Part shown: in pieces, positions 34,018 to 41,621 of the stretch | Position numbering within the stretch: the first letter of the stretch is position 1 | Layout: the number at the start of each line of letters is the position of its first letter | Source of the DNA: CBDAPX01 sp965198725 | Lineage (GTDB): Bacteria; Pseudomonadota; Alphaproteobacteria; Rhodobacterales; Rhodobacteraceae | Assembly (NCBI GenBank): GCA_965198725.1 | Contig: CBDAPX010000001.1 | Coordinates: forward strand, 2,604,001 to 2,668,000 | Length of the DNA: 64,000 nt | Reading direction: 5' to 3' | The notes under the pieces: model-generated | The model's database searches: none | What the model was told of the DNA's origin: nothing | The model's input: the letters and a program-made list of their open reading frames with translations, nothing else | Program-made: the position numbers and the translations under genes

Positions 34018-34461
34018 ATGCCGACGCACTCTGAAACCCGCACGCTGCCTTATACGGCTGAACAGATGTATAATTTGGTCGCGGATGTCGCGAATTATCC
34101 CAAATTTCTGCCATGGTGTGCCGCCGCGCGGATCCGGTCAAATACAGCCATGGGCGATGCAGAGGTGATGGAAGCGGATTTGGTGATCAGTTTCAAAGTG
34201 TTCCGCGAACGTTTTGGCAGCCGGGTGACGCTGTTTCCCAAAGAGATGAAGATCGATACGGAATACCTGGACGGTCCGTTCCGGTATATGAAATCCAACT
34301 GGGCCTTTGAGAATACCGAAGGCGGATGCAACGTCTCATTCTTCGTGGATTTCGAGTTCAAGAACGCGGTTTTGCAGGGGATTATCGGCGTGGTTTTCAA
34401 CGAGGCTATGCAACGGATCGTGCGGGCCTTTGAACGGCGCGCAGCAGAGCTTTACGGATAG
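34018..34461 (+). CDS. RatA/COQ10-type START domain protein
   Basis: This 147-residue SRPBCC/START protein has the hallmark YNLVADVANYPKFLPWCAAARI. Its C-terminal FEFKNAVLQGIIGVVFNEAM helix packs over the hydrophobic pocket. Relatives bind ubiquinone and support respiration (COQ10), or are called RatA because E. coli RatA was reported to block subunit association. The COQ10 role is more plausible here. The ATG at 34018 fits homologues; the open frame begins at 33952. Confidence 0.88.
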   Translation: MPTHSETRTLPYTAEQMYNLVADVANYPKFLPWCAAARIRSNTAMGDAEVMEADLVISFKVFRERFGSRVTLFPKEMKIDTEYLDGPFRYMKSNWAFENTEGGCNVSFFVDFEFKNAVLQGIIGVVFNEAMQRIVRAFERRAAELYG

Positions 34462-34485
34462 GTTTCGCGCGGTACACTGCGGTTC

Positions 34486-35793
34486 ATGAGCGATCAGATC
34501 ACCCAAGCCCTGTCCGACTTTGCAGCAGAAAACCCTGCAATCCCCAGAGACACACAAATTGTTGCCGCCTTATCCGCGCTGGACTGGATGGCCGTTGGTA
34601 TCGCAGGGGCACAAGAGACCGTGGCACAGATCACGCGGGACATGGTGCTGGTCGAAGAGGGCGCAGGGCGGGCGCATCTTTTTGGGTCACCGGTCAAGGT
34701 GCCAGTGCGCGCCGCTGCCTTGTCCAATGGGGCAACAAGCCATGCGCTTGACTACGATGACACGCACTTTGCCCATATCGGGCATCCTTCGGTGGCGGTT
34801 TTTCCCGCCGCGCTTGCCATAGCCGAGCGGCAGGGGCTTTCGGTGGTTGAGACGTTGGAAGCGGCGCTGATCGGAATGGAAGTGTCCATTCGTTTGGGTC
34901 TGTGGCTGGGGCGCGGGCATTACCAGGCCGGATTTCATATGACTGCAACGGCCGGTGCTTTTGGCGCAGCCGTTGCGGCCGGAAAATTGTTGGGGTTCGA
35001 TCCCTCACAGATGGCGCAGGTGATTGGCCTTACCGCCACCCGCGCCTCGGGGCTGAAGGCGCAGTTTGGCACGATGGGCAAGCCTTATAACGCTGGTTTG
35101 GCCGCCGCCAACGGGGTGGAAACAGCGTTGTTGGTCAATGCGGGCTTTGACGCCAATCCATCGGCGTTGCAAGGCACGCACGGGTTTGCCGCCCTGTATG
35201 CGGCCGAAGGGAACACCGAAGACGCGTTAGGTGGGCTGGGTCACAGCTGGCTCTTTGAGGATGTCAGTCACAAGTACCATGCTTGTTGTCACGGCCTGCA
35301 CGCGGCCCTTGAAGCGGCGCGAGATCTTGATCTGGCGGCGCGGGAGATTGCGCAGCTCGAGGTTCAGACACATTCGCGCTGGATGACCGTGTGCAATCAT
35401 CCGTCTCCGTCAACAGGGCTGGGTGCGAAATTCAGCTATCGCACCGTGATGGCGATGCATGCCCTTGGCTTTGATACGGGTCGCCTGGACAGCTTTACGG
35501 ACAAAATCGCGCAAGATCCGCGGGTTGTGCGGCTGCGCGATCAGGTCGTGGTGGCGGAAAACGCTGACCTTTCTGAAACAGAAGCCGTGGTCAAACTCTT
35601 GCGCCGCGACGGGCAGCGGTTTGAGCGGAGCCATGACCTGATCACACCAACCAGCCTTGCTGCGCGGCAGGACCGGGTGCAACGCAAGGCCGAGGCGTTG
35701 ATTGGTCCGGCGCGCGTGGCGGCGATCCAGACCTTGTTGAAAGAGGGCGGCGGTGCGGCCGATCTGGGCGCGCTGATGGTTGATCCTGTGTGA
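34486..35793 (+). CDS. MmgE/PrpD family protein
   Basis: This family contains 2-methylcitrate dehydratase, aconitate decarboxylase and relatives. The 435-residue protein has the ATSHALDYDDTHF signature, the GYHMTA-like AGFHMTATAGAFGAA block and KYHACCHGLHAALEA. No methylcitrate-cycle genes are adjacent, so the exact lyase or epimerase activity is unknown. Its TGA stop is directly followed by the TCA (reverse stop) of the convergent cinA gene. Confidence 0.9.
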   Translation: MSDQITQALSDFAAENPAIPRDTQIVAALSALDWMAVGIAGAQETVAQITRDMVLVEEGAGRAHLFGSPVKVPVRAAALSNGATSHALDYDDTHFAHIGHPSVAVFPAALAIAERQGLSVVETLEAALIGMEVSIRLGLWLGRGHYQAGFHMTATAGAFGAAVAAGKLLGFDPSQMAQVIGLTATRASGLKAQFGTMGKPYNAGLAAANGVETALLVNAGFDANPSALQGTHGFAALYAAEGNTEDALGGLGHSWLFEDVSHKYHACCHGLHAALEAARDLDLAAREIAQLEVQTHSRWMTVCNHPSPSTGLGAKFSYRTVMAMHALGFDTGRLDSFTDKIAQDPRVVRLRDQVVVAENADLSETEAVVKLLRRDGQRFERSHDLITPTSLAARQDRVQRKAEALIGPARVAAIQTLLKEGGGAADLGALMVDPV

Positions 35794-36264
35794 TCAGGCC
35801 AGGGCGGCCCGCAACAGAAACAGCGCATGATCCCGCGCGGCGATGCGCACGGCATCCCGACCGCGCGCACCAAATTCCACGGTTTCGGTTTTGGTTGCGG
35901 CACCGATTTGGGCAAGGCCGAAACACACGCGCCCTTCCGGTTTGAACTCTGACCCGCCGGGACCTGCGATACCAGTAATGGACACGGCCAACTGGGCCTT
36001 GGAATGTGCCAAAGCCCCGGCGGCCATTTCGGCTGCGACCTCTTCAGACACCGCGCCATGCGCCTCTAACGTTGCGGTGCGCACGCCCAGCATTTCGGAT
36101 TTGGCGGCGTTGGTGTAGGTCACAAACCCGCGTTCCACCACGGCTGACGAGCCCGGGATGTCGGTGAGCGCCGCGCTGACCATGCCGCCTGTGCAGCTTT
36201 CGGCGGTGCTGATCATGACACCTGCGGATTTGGCGGCCTCTAAAAGCTCTGCAACATCGATCAT
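35794..36264 (-). CDS. CinA C-terminal domain protein (nicotinamide-nucleotide amidase)
   Basis: This 156-residue stand-alone CinA C-terminal domain (PncC type) deamidates nicotinamide mononucleotide in pyridine nucleotide recycling. The signature STAESCTGGMVSAALTDIPGSS carries the catalytic serine and lysine region, and SITGIAGPGG is the second block. The chosen ATG at 36264 overlaps the pgpA stop by four bases, so it is the third gene of an ispDF-pgpA-cinA unit. The N-terminal molybdopterin-like domain of full CinA is absent. Confidence 0.92.
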   Translation of the reverse strand: MIDVAELLEAAKSAGVMISTAESCTGGMVSAALTDIPGSSAVVERGFVTYTNAAKSEMLGVRTATLEAHGAVSEEVAAEMAAGALAHSKAQLAVSITGIAGPGGSEFKPEGRVCFGLAQIGAATKTETVEFGARGRDAVRIAARDHALFLLRAALA

Positions 36265-36761
36265 TGCATCAGAACCCCACGCCACAGCCCGGCGAGGGCG
36301 ATCACACCAAGCGCCGCCAGAACGCCCGCGACCACGTCATCCAGCATGACCCCCCACGCGTCATCGCGGCGGTCGGCCCAACCAACCGGCCCCGGCTTCC
36401 AGATGTCAAACAGACGAAACAGCACAAAGGCCGCAATCCAGCCGGGCCACATCACCAAGATGTCCAGTGACATGGACCAAGCGGCATAGGACAGGGGGAG
36501 CAAGGCAATCCACTGACCTATGACCTCGTCCACGACGATTTCCGATGGGTCGTGATTGTCGGACCCGCTGGTCATTTCTTTGATCGCCCACCAGCCTTTT
36601 ACAAAGCCGGCAATCACGGCAATCAGAACCAGTGGGAACCCCCCAAAAACGTGGAAGACCCAGAAATAAGGAAGAGCCGCCAGCGATCCCCATGTACCGG
36701 GTGCGGGGCGCAGGTATCCGACGCCCCCAACGGTCGCAATCAGTTGGGCAAGTCGTTTCAT
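36261..36761 (-). CDS. pgpA: Phosphatidylglycerophosphatase A
   Basis: PgpA removes phosphate from phosphatidylglycerophosphate in phosphatidylglycerol synthesis. The 166-residue membrane protein has the family opening GYLRPAPGTWGSLAALP. It also has the acidic core EIVVDEVIGQW and, near the end, FDIWKPGPVGWADRR and MLDDVVAG. Its ATG overlaps the ispDF stop by four bases and its stop overlaps the cinA start, so translation is coupled on both sides. Confidence 0.94.
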   Translation of the reverse strand: MKRLAQLIATVGGVGYLRPAPGTWGSLAALPYFWVFHVFGGFPLVLIAVIAGFVKGWWAIKEMTSGSDNHDPSEIVVDEVIGQWIALLPLSYAAWSMSLDILVMWPGWIAAFVLFRLFDIWKPGPVGWADRRDDAWGVMLDDVVAGVLAALGVIALAGLWRGVLMQ

Positions 36762-37900
36762 GCAGGCACCAAAGTTGCGCTGGCTTGGGCCGCAATGCCT
36801 TCGCCACGCCCGGTGAAACCAAGCCGTTCGGACGTTGTTGCCTTGACCGACACGCGATCCTCATCCAGCCCCATGATTTCTGCCATCGCGCTGCGCATAG
36901 CAGCGGCATGCGGACGGATCTTGGGCATTTCGCAGATCAGCGTGCAATCGACATGGTTCACGCGAAAGCCCATTTCAGCGGCCAGCGCAACGGCGTGGCG
37001 CAGGAAAATATGGCTTTCGGCGCCTTTCCATTGCATGTCACTGGGCGGAAAATGCTGACCGATATCGCCACGGGCCAGCGCGCCATAGATGGCGTCGGTA
37101 ACCGCGTGCATGCCGACATCCGCGTCTGAATGGCCTTGCAAACCGCGGTCGAACGGGACAGCGACCCCGCACAGCGTCACGTGATCGCCCGGTCCAAACC
37201 GGTGAACGTCGTATCCATTCCCAACGCGTATATCCATGTGCTTTTGTTCCAATATGCGGGCGGCGCGGTCAAAGTCCTCGGGCCGTGTCACTTTCAGGTT
37301 GTCGGGATGCCCCGCGATGATGGTCACGGGAATGTCGGCGGCGCGGGCCACTTCCACGTCATCGGCGGCGCCGCCCGGATGGGCGGCATGGGCGGCCACG
37401 ATGGCGTCATAGCGAAAGGCCTGTGGCGTTTGGGCGGCAAAGAGACCGGTGCGGTCTTGTGTCCCGGTCACGGTGTCCTCTGCGCCAATCCAAAGCGCGT
37501 CGGATACGGGCAGGGCCGGGGCCACGGCAGGCACTGTGTCGAGCTTGGCGACCAGTTCGGAAATAAGGTCCGCGGACAGGCACGGGCGCGCCACATCATG
37601 GATCAAGACCTTGTCGACGCCAGCCCCGTTAAGTGCGGCGAGGCCAGAAGCCACAGATCCGGCGCGATCATCGCCACCCGGTGCTGTAACGATGCCGTCC
37701 ATCGCGTTGTATTCGCGCCATTTTTCGGCATCGGACGGATCGAGAACCAGAACGATCAGGTCAATTTCAGGTGCCTTGAGAAACCGGTCGATGGTCCACT
37801 CTGCCAAGGGGCGACCGGCCACGGGGCGCCATTGTTTCGGCACCGCGCCGCCGGCTCGCGTGCCCCGTCCTGCCGCCACAATCAGCGCGGCTGTTTTCAT
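36758..37900 (-). CDS. ispDF: Bifunctional IspD/IspF (MEP pathway)
   Basis: One 380-residue polypeptide carries both enzymes of isoprenoid synthesis. Residues 1-225 are 2-C-methylerythritol 4-phosphate cytidylyltransferase (VAAGRGTRAGGAVPKQW, HDVARPCLS, TPQAFRYD). Residues 226-380 are the cyclodiphosphate synthase (VGNGYDVHRFGPG, GHSDADVGMHAVTDAI, with zinc ligands Asp and His). The fusion is usual in alphaproteobacteria. It leads the unit with pgpA and cinA. Confidence 0.97.
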   Translation of the reverse strand: MKTAALIVAAGRGTRAGGAVPKQWRPVAGRPLAEWTIDRFLKAPEIDLIVLVLDPSDAEKWREYNAMDGIVTAPGGDDRAGSVASGLAALNGAGVDKVLIHDVARPCLSADLISELVAKLDTVPAVAPALPVSDALWIGAEDTVTGTQDRTGLFAAQTPQAFRYDAIVAAHAAHPGGAADDVEVARAADIPVTIIAGHPDNLKVTRPEDFDRAARILEQKHMDIRVGNGYDVHRFGPGDHVTLCGVAVPFDRGLQGHSDADVGMHAVTDAIYGALARGDIGQHFPPSDMQWKGAESHIFLRHAVALAAEMGFRVNHVDCTLICEMPKIRPHAAAMRSAMAEIMGLDEDRVSVKATTSERLGFTGRGEGIAAQASATLVPA

Positions 37901-38079
37901 CTTGCTCTCTCCAACCAGTCTTCCGCGCCCTTTGTGTAGGGCGAGACCATGTGTGACGCAATCAATCCACTTTGATTGCCTATTTTTTAATCACATGCCT
38001 GTTTGCTGGCCCAAAAGCGCTGGTGGTGAATTGTTCACGCGCGCGAAGTTGGATAGCACGGACTTAATTGCACAAGGTT

Positions 38080-38093
38080 TGATCAATTGATCA
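38080..38093. promoter_or_regulatory. Perfect palindrome overlapping the dusB start
   Basis: TGATCAATTGATCA is a perfect 14-base palindrome lying between the AAGG Shine-Dalgarno sequence and the first dusB codons. It may be an operator for the dusB-ntr operon, or chance. Confidence 0.4.
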
Positions 38094-39070
38094 TCTCACT
38101 CGCAGACAAAAGACTGTCACCACCTGTTTGCCTCGCGCCGATGGCCGGGATCACGGATCGCCCGTTTCGCGATCTGGTCCAGCGTTTTGGCGTGGGTTTG
38201 GTCGTGAGCGAAATGGTCGCAAGCCAGGAAATGGTGCAATCGAAACCCGGGGTCAGAGAGCGTGCGGAGTTGAGCGCAGATGTCGAAAACACCGCCGTTC
38301 AGCTGGCTGGGCGCGATACCTATTGGATTGCCGAAGCGGCGCGTCAGGTCGCGGATTTCGGGGCGAAGATCATTGATATCAATATGGGATGCCCGGCCAA
38401 GAAGGTGACAAACGGCCTGTCGGGATCGGCGCTTCTGAAAACGCCGGACCATGCGCTGAAATTGATCGAAGCAGTTGTGGAGGCGGTCTCGGTCCCTGTC
38501 ACGCTAAAAACGCGCTTGGGATGGGACGACAGCCTTTTGAATGCGCCGGATGTGGCTGCGAGGGCAGAAAACGCAGGCGTGCAGATGATCACGATCCATG
38601 GGCGGACCCGGTGTCAGTTTTACAAGGGTCACGCAGATTGGGCCGCCATCCGGCGGGTCAAGGAAGCGGTCACCGTTCCGGTCATCGCCAATGGCGATAT
38701 CGTGGACAGCACGACCGCCGCTGAGGCGTTGAACCTGTCTGGTGCGGATGGCGTCATGATCGGTCGCGGCGCGCAAGGGCAGCCATGGGTTCTGGCGCAG
38801 GTTGCGCATGATCTTTTTGGTGCGGACGCGCCGGACATTCCCGACTGCGCCGATCTGGTCGACCTCGTGACCGCCCATTACGAGGCGATGATCGCATTCT
38901 ATGGGGCCGAATTGGGAACGCGCGTCGCCCGCAAACATCTGGGTTGGTATATGGATCAGGTCGGGACCGGTCCGTCATTGCGTAAGGCGGTTCTGACCGC
39001 GAAAGACCACAAGATGGTCCTGCAACTGTTGCCAACGGCGCTGACACAGACATCCGAGGTGGCGGCATGA
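38087..39070 (+). CDS. dusB: tRNA-dihydrouridine synthase
   Basis: Dus enzymes reduce uridines in the tRNA D loop using FMN and NADPH. The 327-residue protein has PVCLAPMAGITDRPFR, DINMGCPAKKVTNGLSGSAL with the catalytic cysteine, the HGRTR segment and VIANGDI near the FMN phosphate. The start is TTG at 38087, with AAGG 13 bases upstream. It is the first gene of dusB-ntrB-ntrC, a layout known from alphaproteobacteria as nifR3-ntrBC; it overlaps ntrB by four bases. Confidence 0.95.
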   Translation: MIISLADKRLSPPVCLAPMAGITDRPFRDLVQRFGVGLVVSEMVASQEMVQSKPGVRERAELSADVENTAVQLAGRDTYWIAEAARQVADFGAKIIDINMGCPAKKVTNGLSGSALLKTPDHALKLIEAVVEAVSVPVTLKTRLGWDDSLLNAPDVAARAENAGVQMITIHGRTRCQFYKGHADWAAIRRVKEAVTVPVIANGDIVDSTTAAEALNLSGADGVMIGRGAQGQPWVLAQVAHDLFGADAPDIPDCADLVDLVTAHYEAMIAFYGAELGTRVARKHLGWYMDQVGTGPSLRKAVLTAKDHKMVLQLLPTALTQTSEVAA

Positions 39071-40155
39071 CGACAAACGACGCCATTTGGGCCTCTTTGC
39101 CCGTGCCTGCCTTCTTGATTGATCCGGGCGACAATATTTCCGACGCCAATTCCGCTGCTGAAGGGTTCCTGAACGCGTCTGCCCGATCCTTGAAGGGCAC
39201 GCCGGTCTGGGATCAGATCGCCGTGGATGCGCCGATAGAAGAAGCGTTTGAGCGTGCGCGGCACAATGGCACGCCGCTGTTCGTTAATGATGTGGATGTC
39301 GGCACCGGCAGCCGTGCGCCGCTGCAATGTGCGCTGCAGATTGCGCCGCTGCAGGGACAACCGGGCACGATGATCCTGATGATTTCGCCCCGCGAATTGG
39401 CGGGCCGCATGACGCAAAGCCATTCGGTCAAATCCGCGGTACAATCGGCGATAGGCATGGCCGAAATGCTGGCACACGAGATCAAGAACCCGTTGGCCGG
39501 GATCACTGGCGCGGCACAGCTGTTGAGTATGAACCTCAACCCGGATGACCTGGAATTGACGGATCTGATCGTGGCCGAAAGCCGCCGGATCGTGAAACTG
39601 TTGGAACAGGTTGAACAGTTCGGTAACCTGAGCGCGCCACAGCAAAAGCCGGTCAATATCCATGACGTTCTGGACCGGGCGCGGCGATCCGCATTGCTGG
39701 GCTTTGGCGCGCATATGAACATCATCGAAGATTATGACCCCTCGCTGCCCATGGCCTATGGCGATCCGGATCAATTGCTTCAAGTTGTTCTAAATCTTAT
39801 CAAAAACGCCTCTGAAGCGGCGGACGCCAAGGGCGGCACCATTCGGTTGCACAGTTATTTTGAACATTCCTTCCGCTTGCGACGCAGCGATGGCTCTGGC
39901 CAGTCGCTGCCGTTGCAGATCGAAATTATTGACGATGGTCCGGGCCTGCCCGAAGACATCAAGGCGGATGTTTTTGATCCGTTCGTGTCCGGACGTGAAA
40001 ATGGAACCGGTCTTGGCCTCGCATTGGTGAGCAAGATCATATCCGACCATGACGGTTGGATCTCTGTCACATCGGTGCCTGGCCGCACCGTTTTCCGATT
40101 GTCCCTTCCGCGCGCGCCGCGCGACGGATCCACCCCCTCGAAGGAGACCCCCTGA
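39067..40155 (+). CDS. ntrB: Nitrogen regulation sensor kinase NtrB
   Basis: NtrB senses nitrogen status through PII and phosphorylates NtrC. The 362-residue soluble protein has a PAS domain (PVPAFLIDPGDNISDANSAA), the phospho-acceptor H-box MLAHEIKNPLAGITGAAQ, the N-box VLNLIKNASEAA, and G boxes DDGPGLPEDI and GTGLGLALV. It lacks membrane segments, as expected. Its TGA stop overlaps the ntrC ATG (TGATG). Confidence 0.96.
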   Translation: MTTNDAIWASLPVPAFLIDPGDNISDANSAAEGFLNASARSLKGTPVWDQIAVDAPIEEAFERARHNGTPLFVNDVDVGTGSRAPLQCALQIAPLQGQPGTMILMISPRELAGRMTQSHSVKSAVQSAIGMAEMLAHEIKNPLAGITGAAQLLSMNLNPDDLELTDLIVAESRRIVKLLEQVEQFGNLSAPQQKPVNIHDVLDRARRSALLGFGAHMNIIEDYDPSLPMAYGDPDQLLQVVLNLIKNASEAADAKGGTIRLHSYFEHSFRLRRSDGSGQSLPLQIEIIDDGPGLPEDIKADVFDPFVSGRENGTGLGLALVSKIISDHDGWISVTSVPGRTVFRLSLPRAPRDGSTPSKETP

Positions 40156-41522
40156 TGGACGGTACAGTACTCGTCGCAGACGACGACCGCACGATCCGCA
40201 CTGTTCTGACCCAAGCCTTGACGCGCGCAGGATGTAAGGTGCACGCGACCAGCTCTTTGACGACGCTGATGCGCTGGGTTGGCGAGGGCAAAGGCGATGT
40301 TGTCATCTCGGACGTGGTCATGCCCGATGGCAATGGGCTCGAAATGCTGCCGAAGATCAGTCAGGACCGGCCCGGTCTGCCCGTGATCGTCATTTCGGCG
40401 CAAAACACGATCATGACGGCGATCCAGGCGGCAGAGGCCGAGGCCTATGATTATCTGCCAAAGCCGTTTGATCTGCCCGATCTGATGAAACGCACTGCAC
40501 GGGCGCTGGAACAGAAACGCCGGGTTGGTGGAGAAAGCCCGGTTGAAGATGACAGCCGGCCGGATGAATTGCCTTTGGTTGGTCGGACGCAGGTCATGCA
40601 ATCGCTGTACCGTTTGGTGGCGAAGGTCATGAACACCGATCTGCCGGTTCTGATTTCCGGTGAAAGCGGGACGGGCAAAAGCCTGATCGCGAAGGCGATC
40701 CATGATTTTTCTGACCGGCGTAACATGCCCTTTGTCACGGTAACGGCGGCCGACCTGCAAGAGTTGGAAGGGCCCGTGCGCGTCTTGGCCCGCGTCAAAG
40801 GCGGAACGTTGTTGATCGATGAAATTGGGGACATCGATGACGAATTGCAGGCGCGCATCGTGCGCATGATGGACGCACCGGGTGACCACGCGCCCCGGTT
40901 CATGGCCACGACGCAAACCGACTTATCCGCAGCCATGGAGGCGGGCAGGGTGCGCCAGGACCTGTATTACCGGTTGAGCGGGGCCACGATCCACGTGCCG
41001 GCGTTGCGCGAACGGGTCGATGATATCCCATTGCTGGGAGAGCATTTCCTGAACCGCGCAGAACGGGATGGCGCGCCAAAACGTTGGCTGAGCGCGGATG
41101 CCGCCGAGATGTTCCGCGCCTATAGCTGGCTGGGCAATGTGCGTCAGTTGGAAAACGCGGTGCGCCGCTTGGTCCTGACCAGCCGCGCCGAAGAGATCAC
41201 GCGGCCTGAGGTCGAAGTGGTTTTGGGCAGCCAGCCGGAAATGGAGCCTGTGCTGAACGGGGGCGAATCGGAAAAGTTGTCGGCCTCTGTCGCGCGCCAT
41301 CTGCGCCGATATTTTGATTTGCACGGAAATATGATGCCGCCGCCGGGCCTCTATTCCCGTATTTTGCGTGAGGTTGAAATGCCGCTGATCGAGATTGCGT
41401 TGGACGCAACCGGCGGAAATCAGTCGAAATGTGCAGATTTGCTTGGCATCAACCGCAATACTTTGCGCAAGAAAATCACGGATATGGATATTCAGGTGAC
41501 ACGCCGCCGCAAGTTGATGTAA
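40155..41522 (+). CDS. ntrC: Nitrogen regulator NtrC lacking the GAFTGA motif
   Basis: NtrC activates nitrogen assimilation genes when phosphorylated. The receiver domain has the acidic pocket VADDD and the phospho-site in VVISDVVMPDGNG. The central AAA+ domain has GESGTGKSLIAKAI and LLIDEIGDIDD. A Fis-type helix (NQSKCADLLGINRNTLRKKI) closes the 455-residue protein. Between FVTVTAADLQEL and GGTLLIDEIG the usual sigma-54 contact loop GAFTGA is missing and the domain is shortened. That matches Rhodobacter capsulatus NtrC, which works with sigma-70 RNA polymerase. The ATG at 40155 follows AAGGAGA. Confidence 0.95.
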   Translation: MDGTVLVADDDRTIRTVLTQALTRAGCKVHATSSLTTLMRWVGEGKGDVVISDVVMPDGNGLEMLPKISQDRPGLPVIVISAQNTIMTAIQAAEAEAYDYLPKPFDLPDLMKRTARALEQKRRVGGESPVEDDSRPDELPLVGRTQVMQSLYRLVAKVMNTDLPVLISGESGTGKSLIAKAIHDFSDRRNMPFVTVTAADLQELEGPVRVLARVKGGTLLIDEIGDIDDELQARIVRMMDAPGDHAPRFMATTQTDLSAAMEAGRVRQDLYYRLSGATIHVPALRERVDDIPLLGEHFLNRAERDGAPKRWLSADAAEMFRAYSWLGNVRQLENAVRRLVLTSRAEEITRPEVEVVLGSQPEMEPVLNGGESEKLSASVARHLRRYFDLHGNMMPPPGLYSRILREVEMPLIEIALDATGGNQSKCADLLGINRNTLRKKITDMDIQVTRRRKLM

Positions 41523-41621
41523 AATAGCCACATAACCGTGGCGCGGTGACCTCAGTGTCCCAAATGACCACGAGATATGGCGGTTGGCCGCGCAAGCGGC
41601 ACATCAAGATGAGGTTGACGG

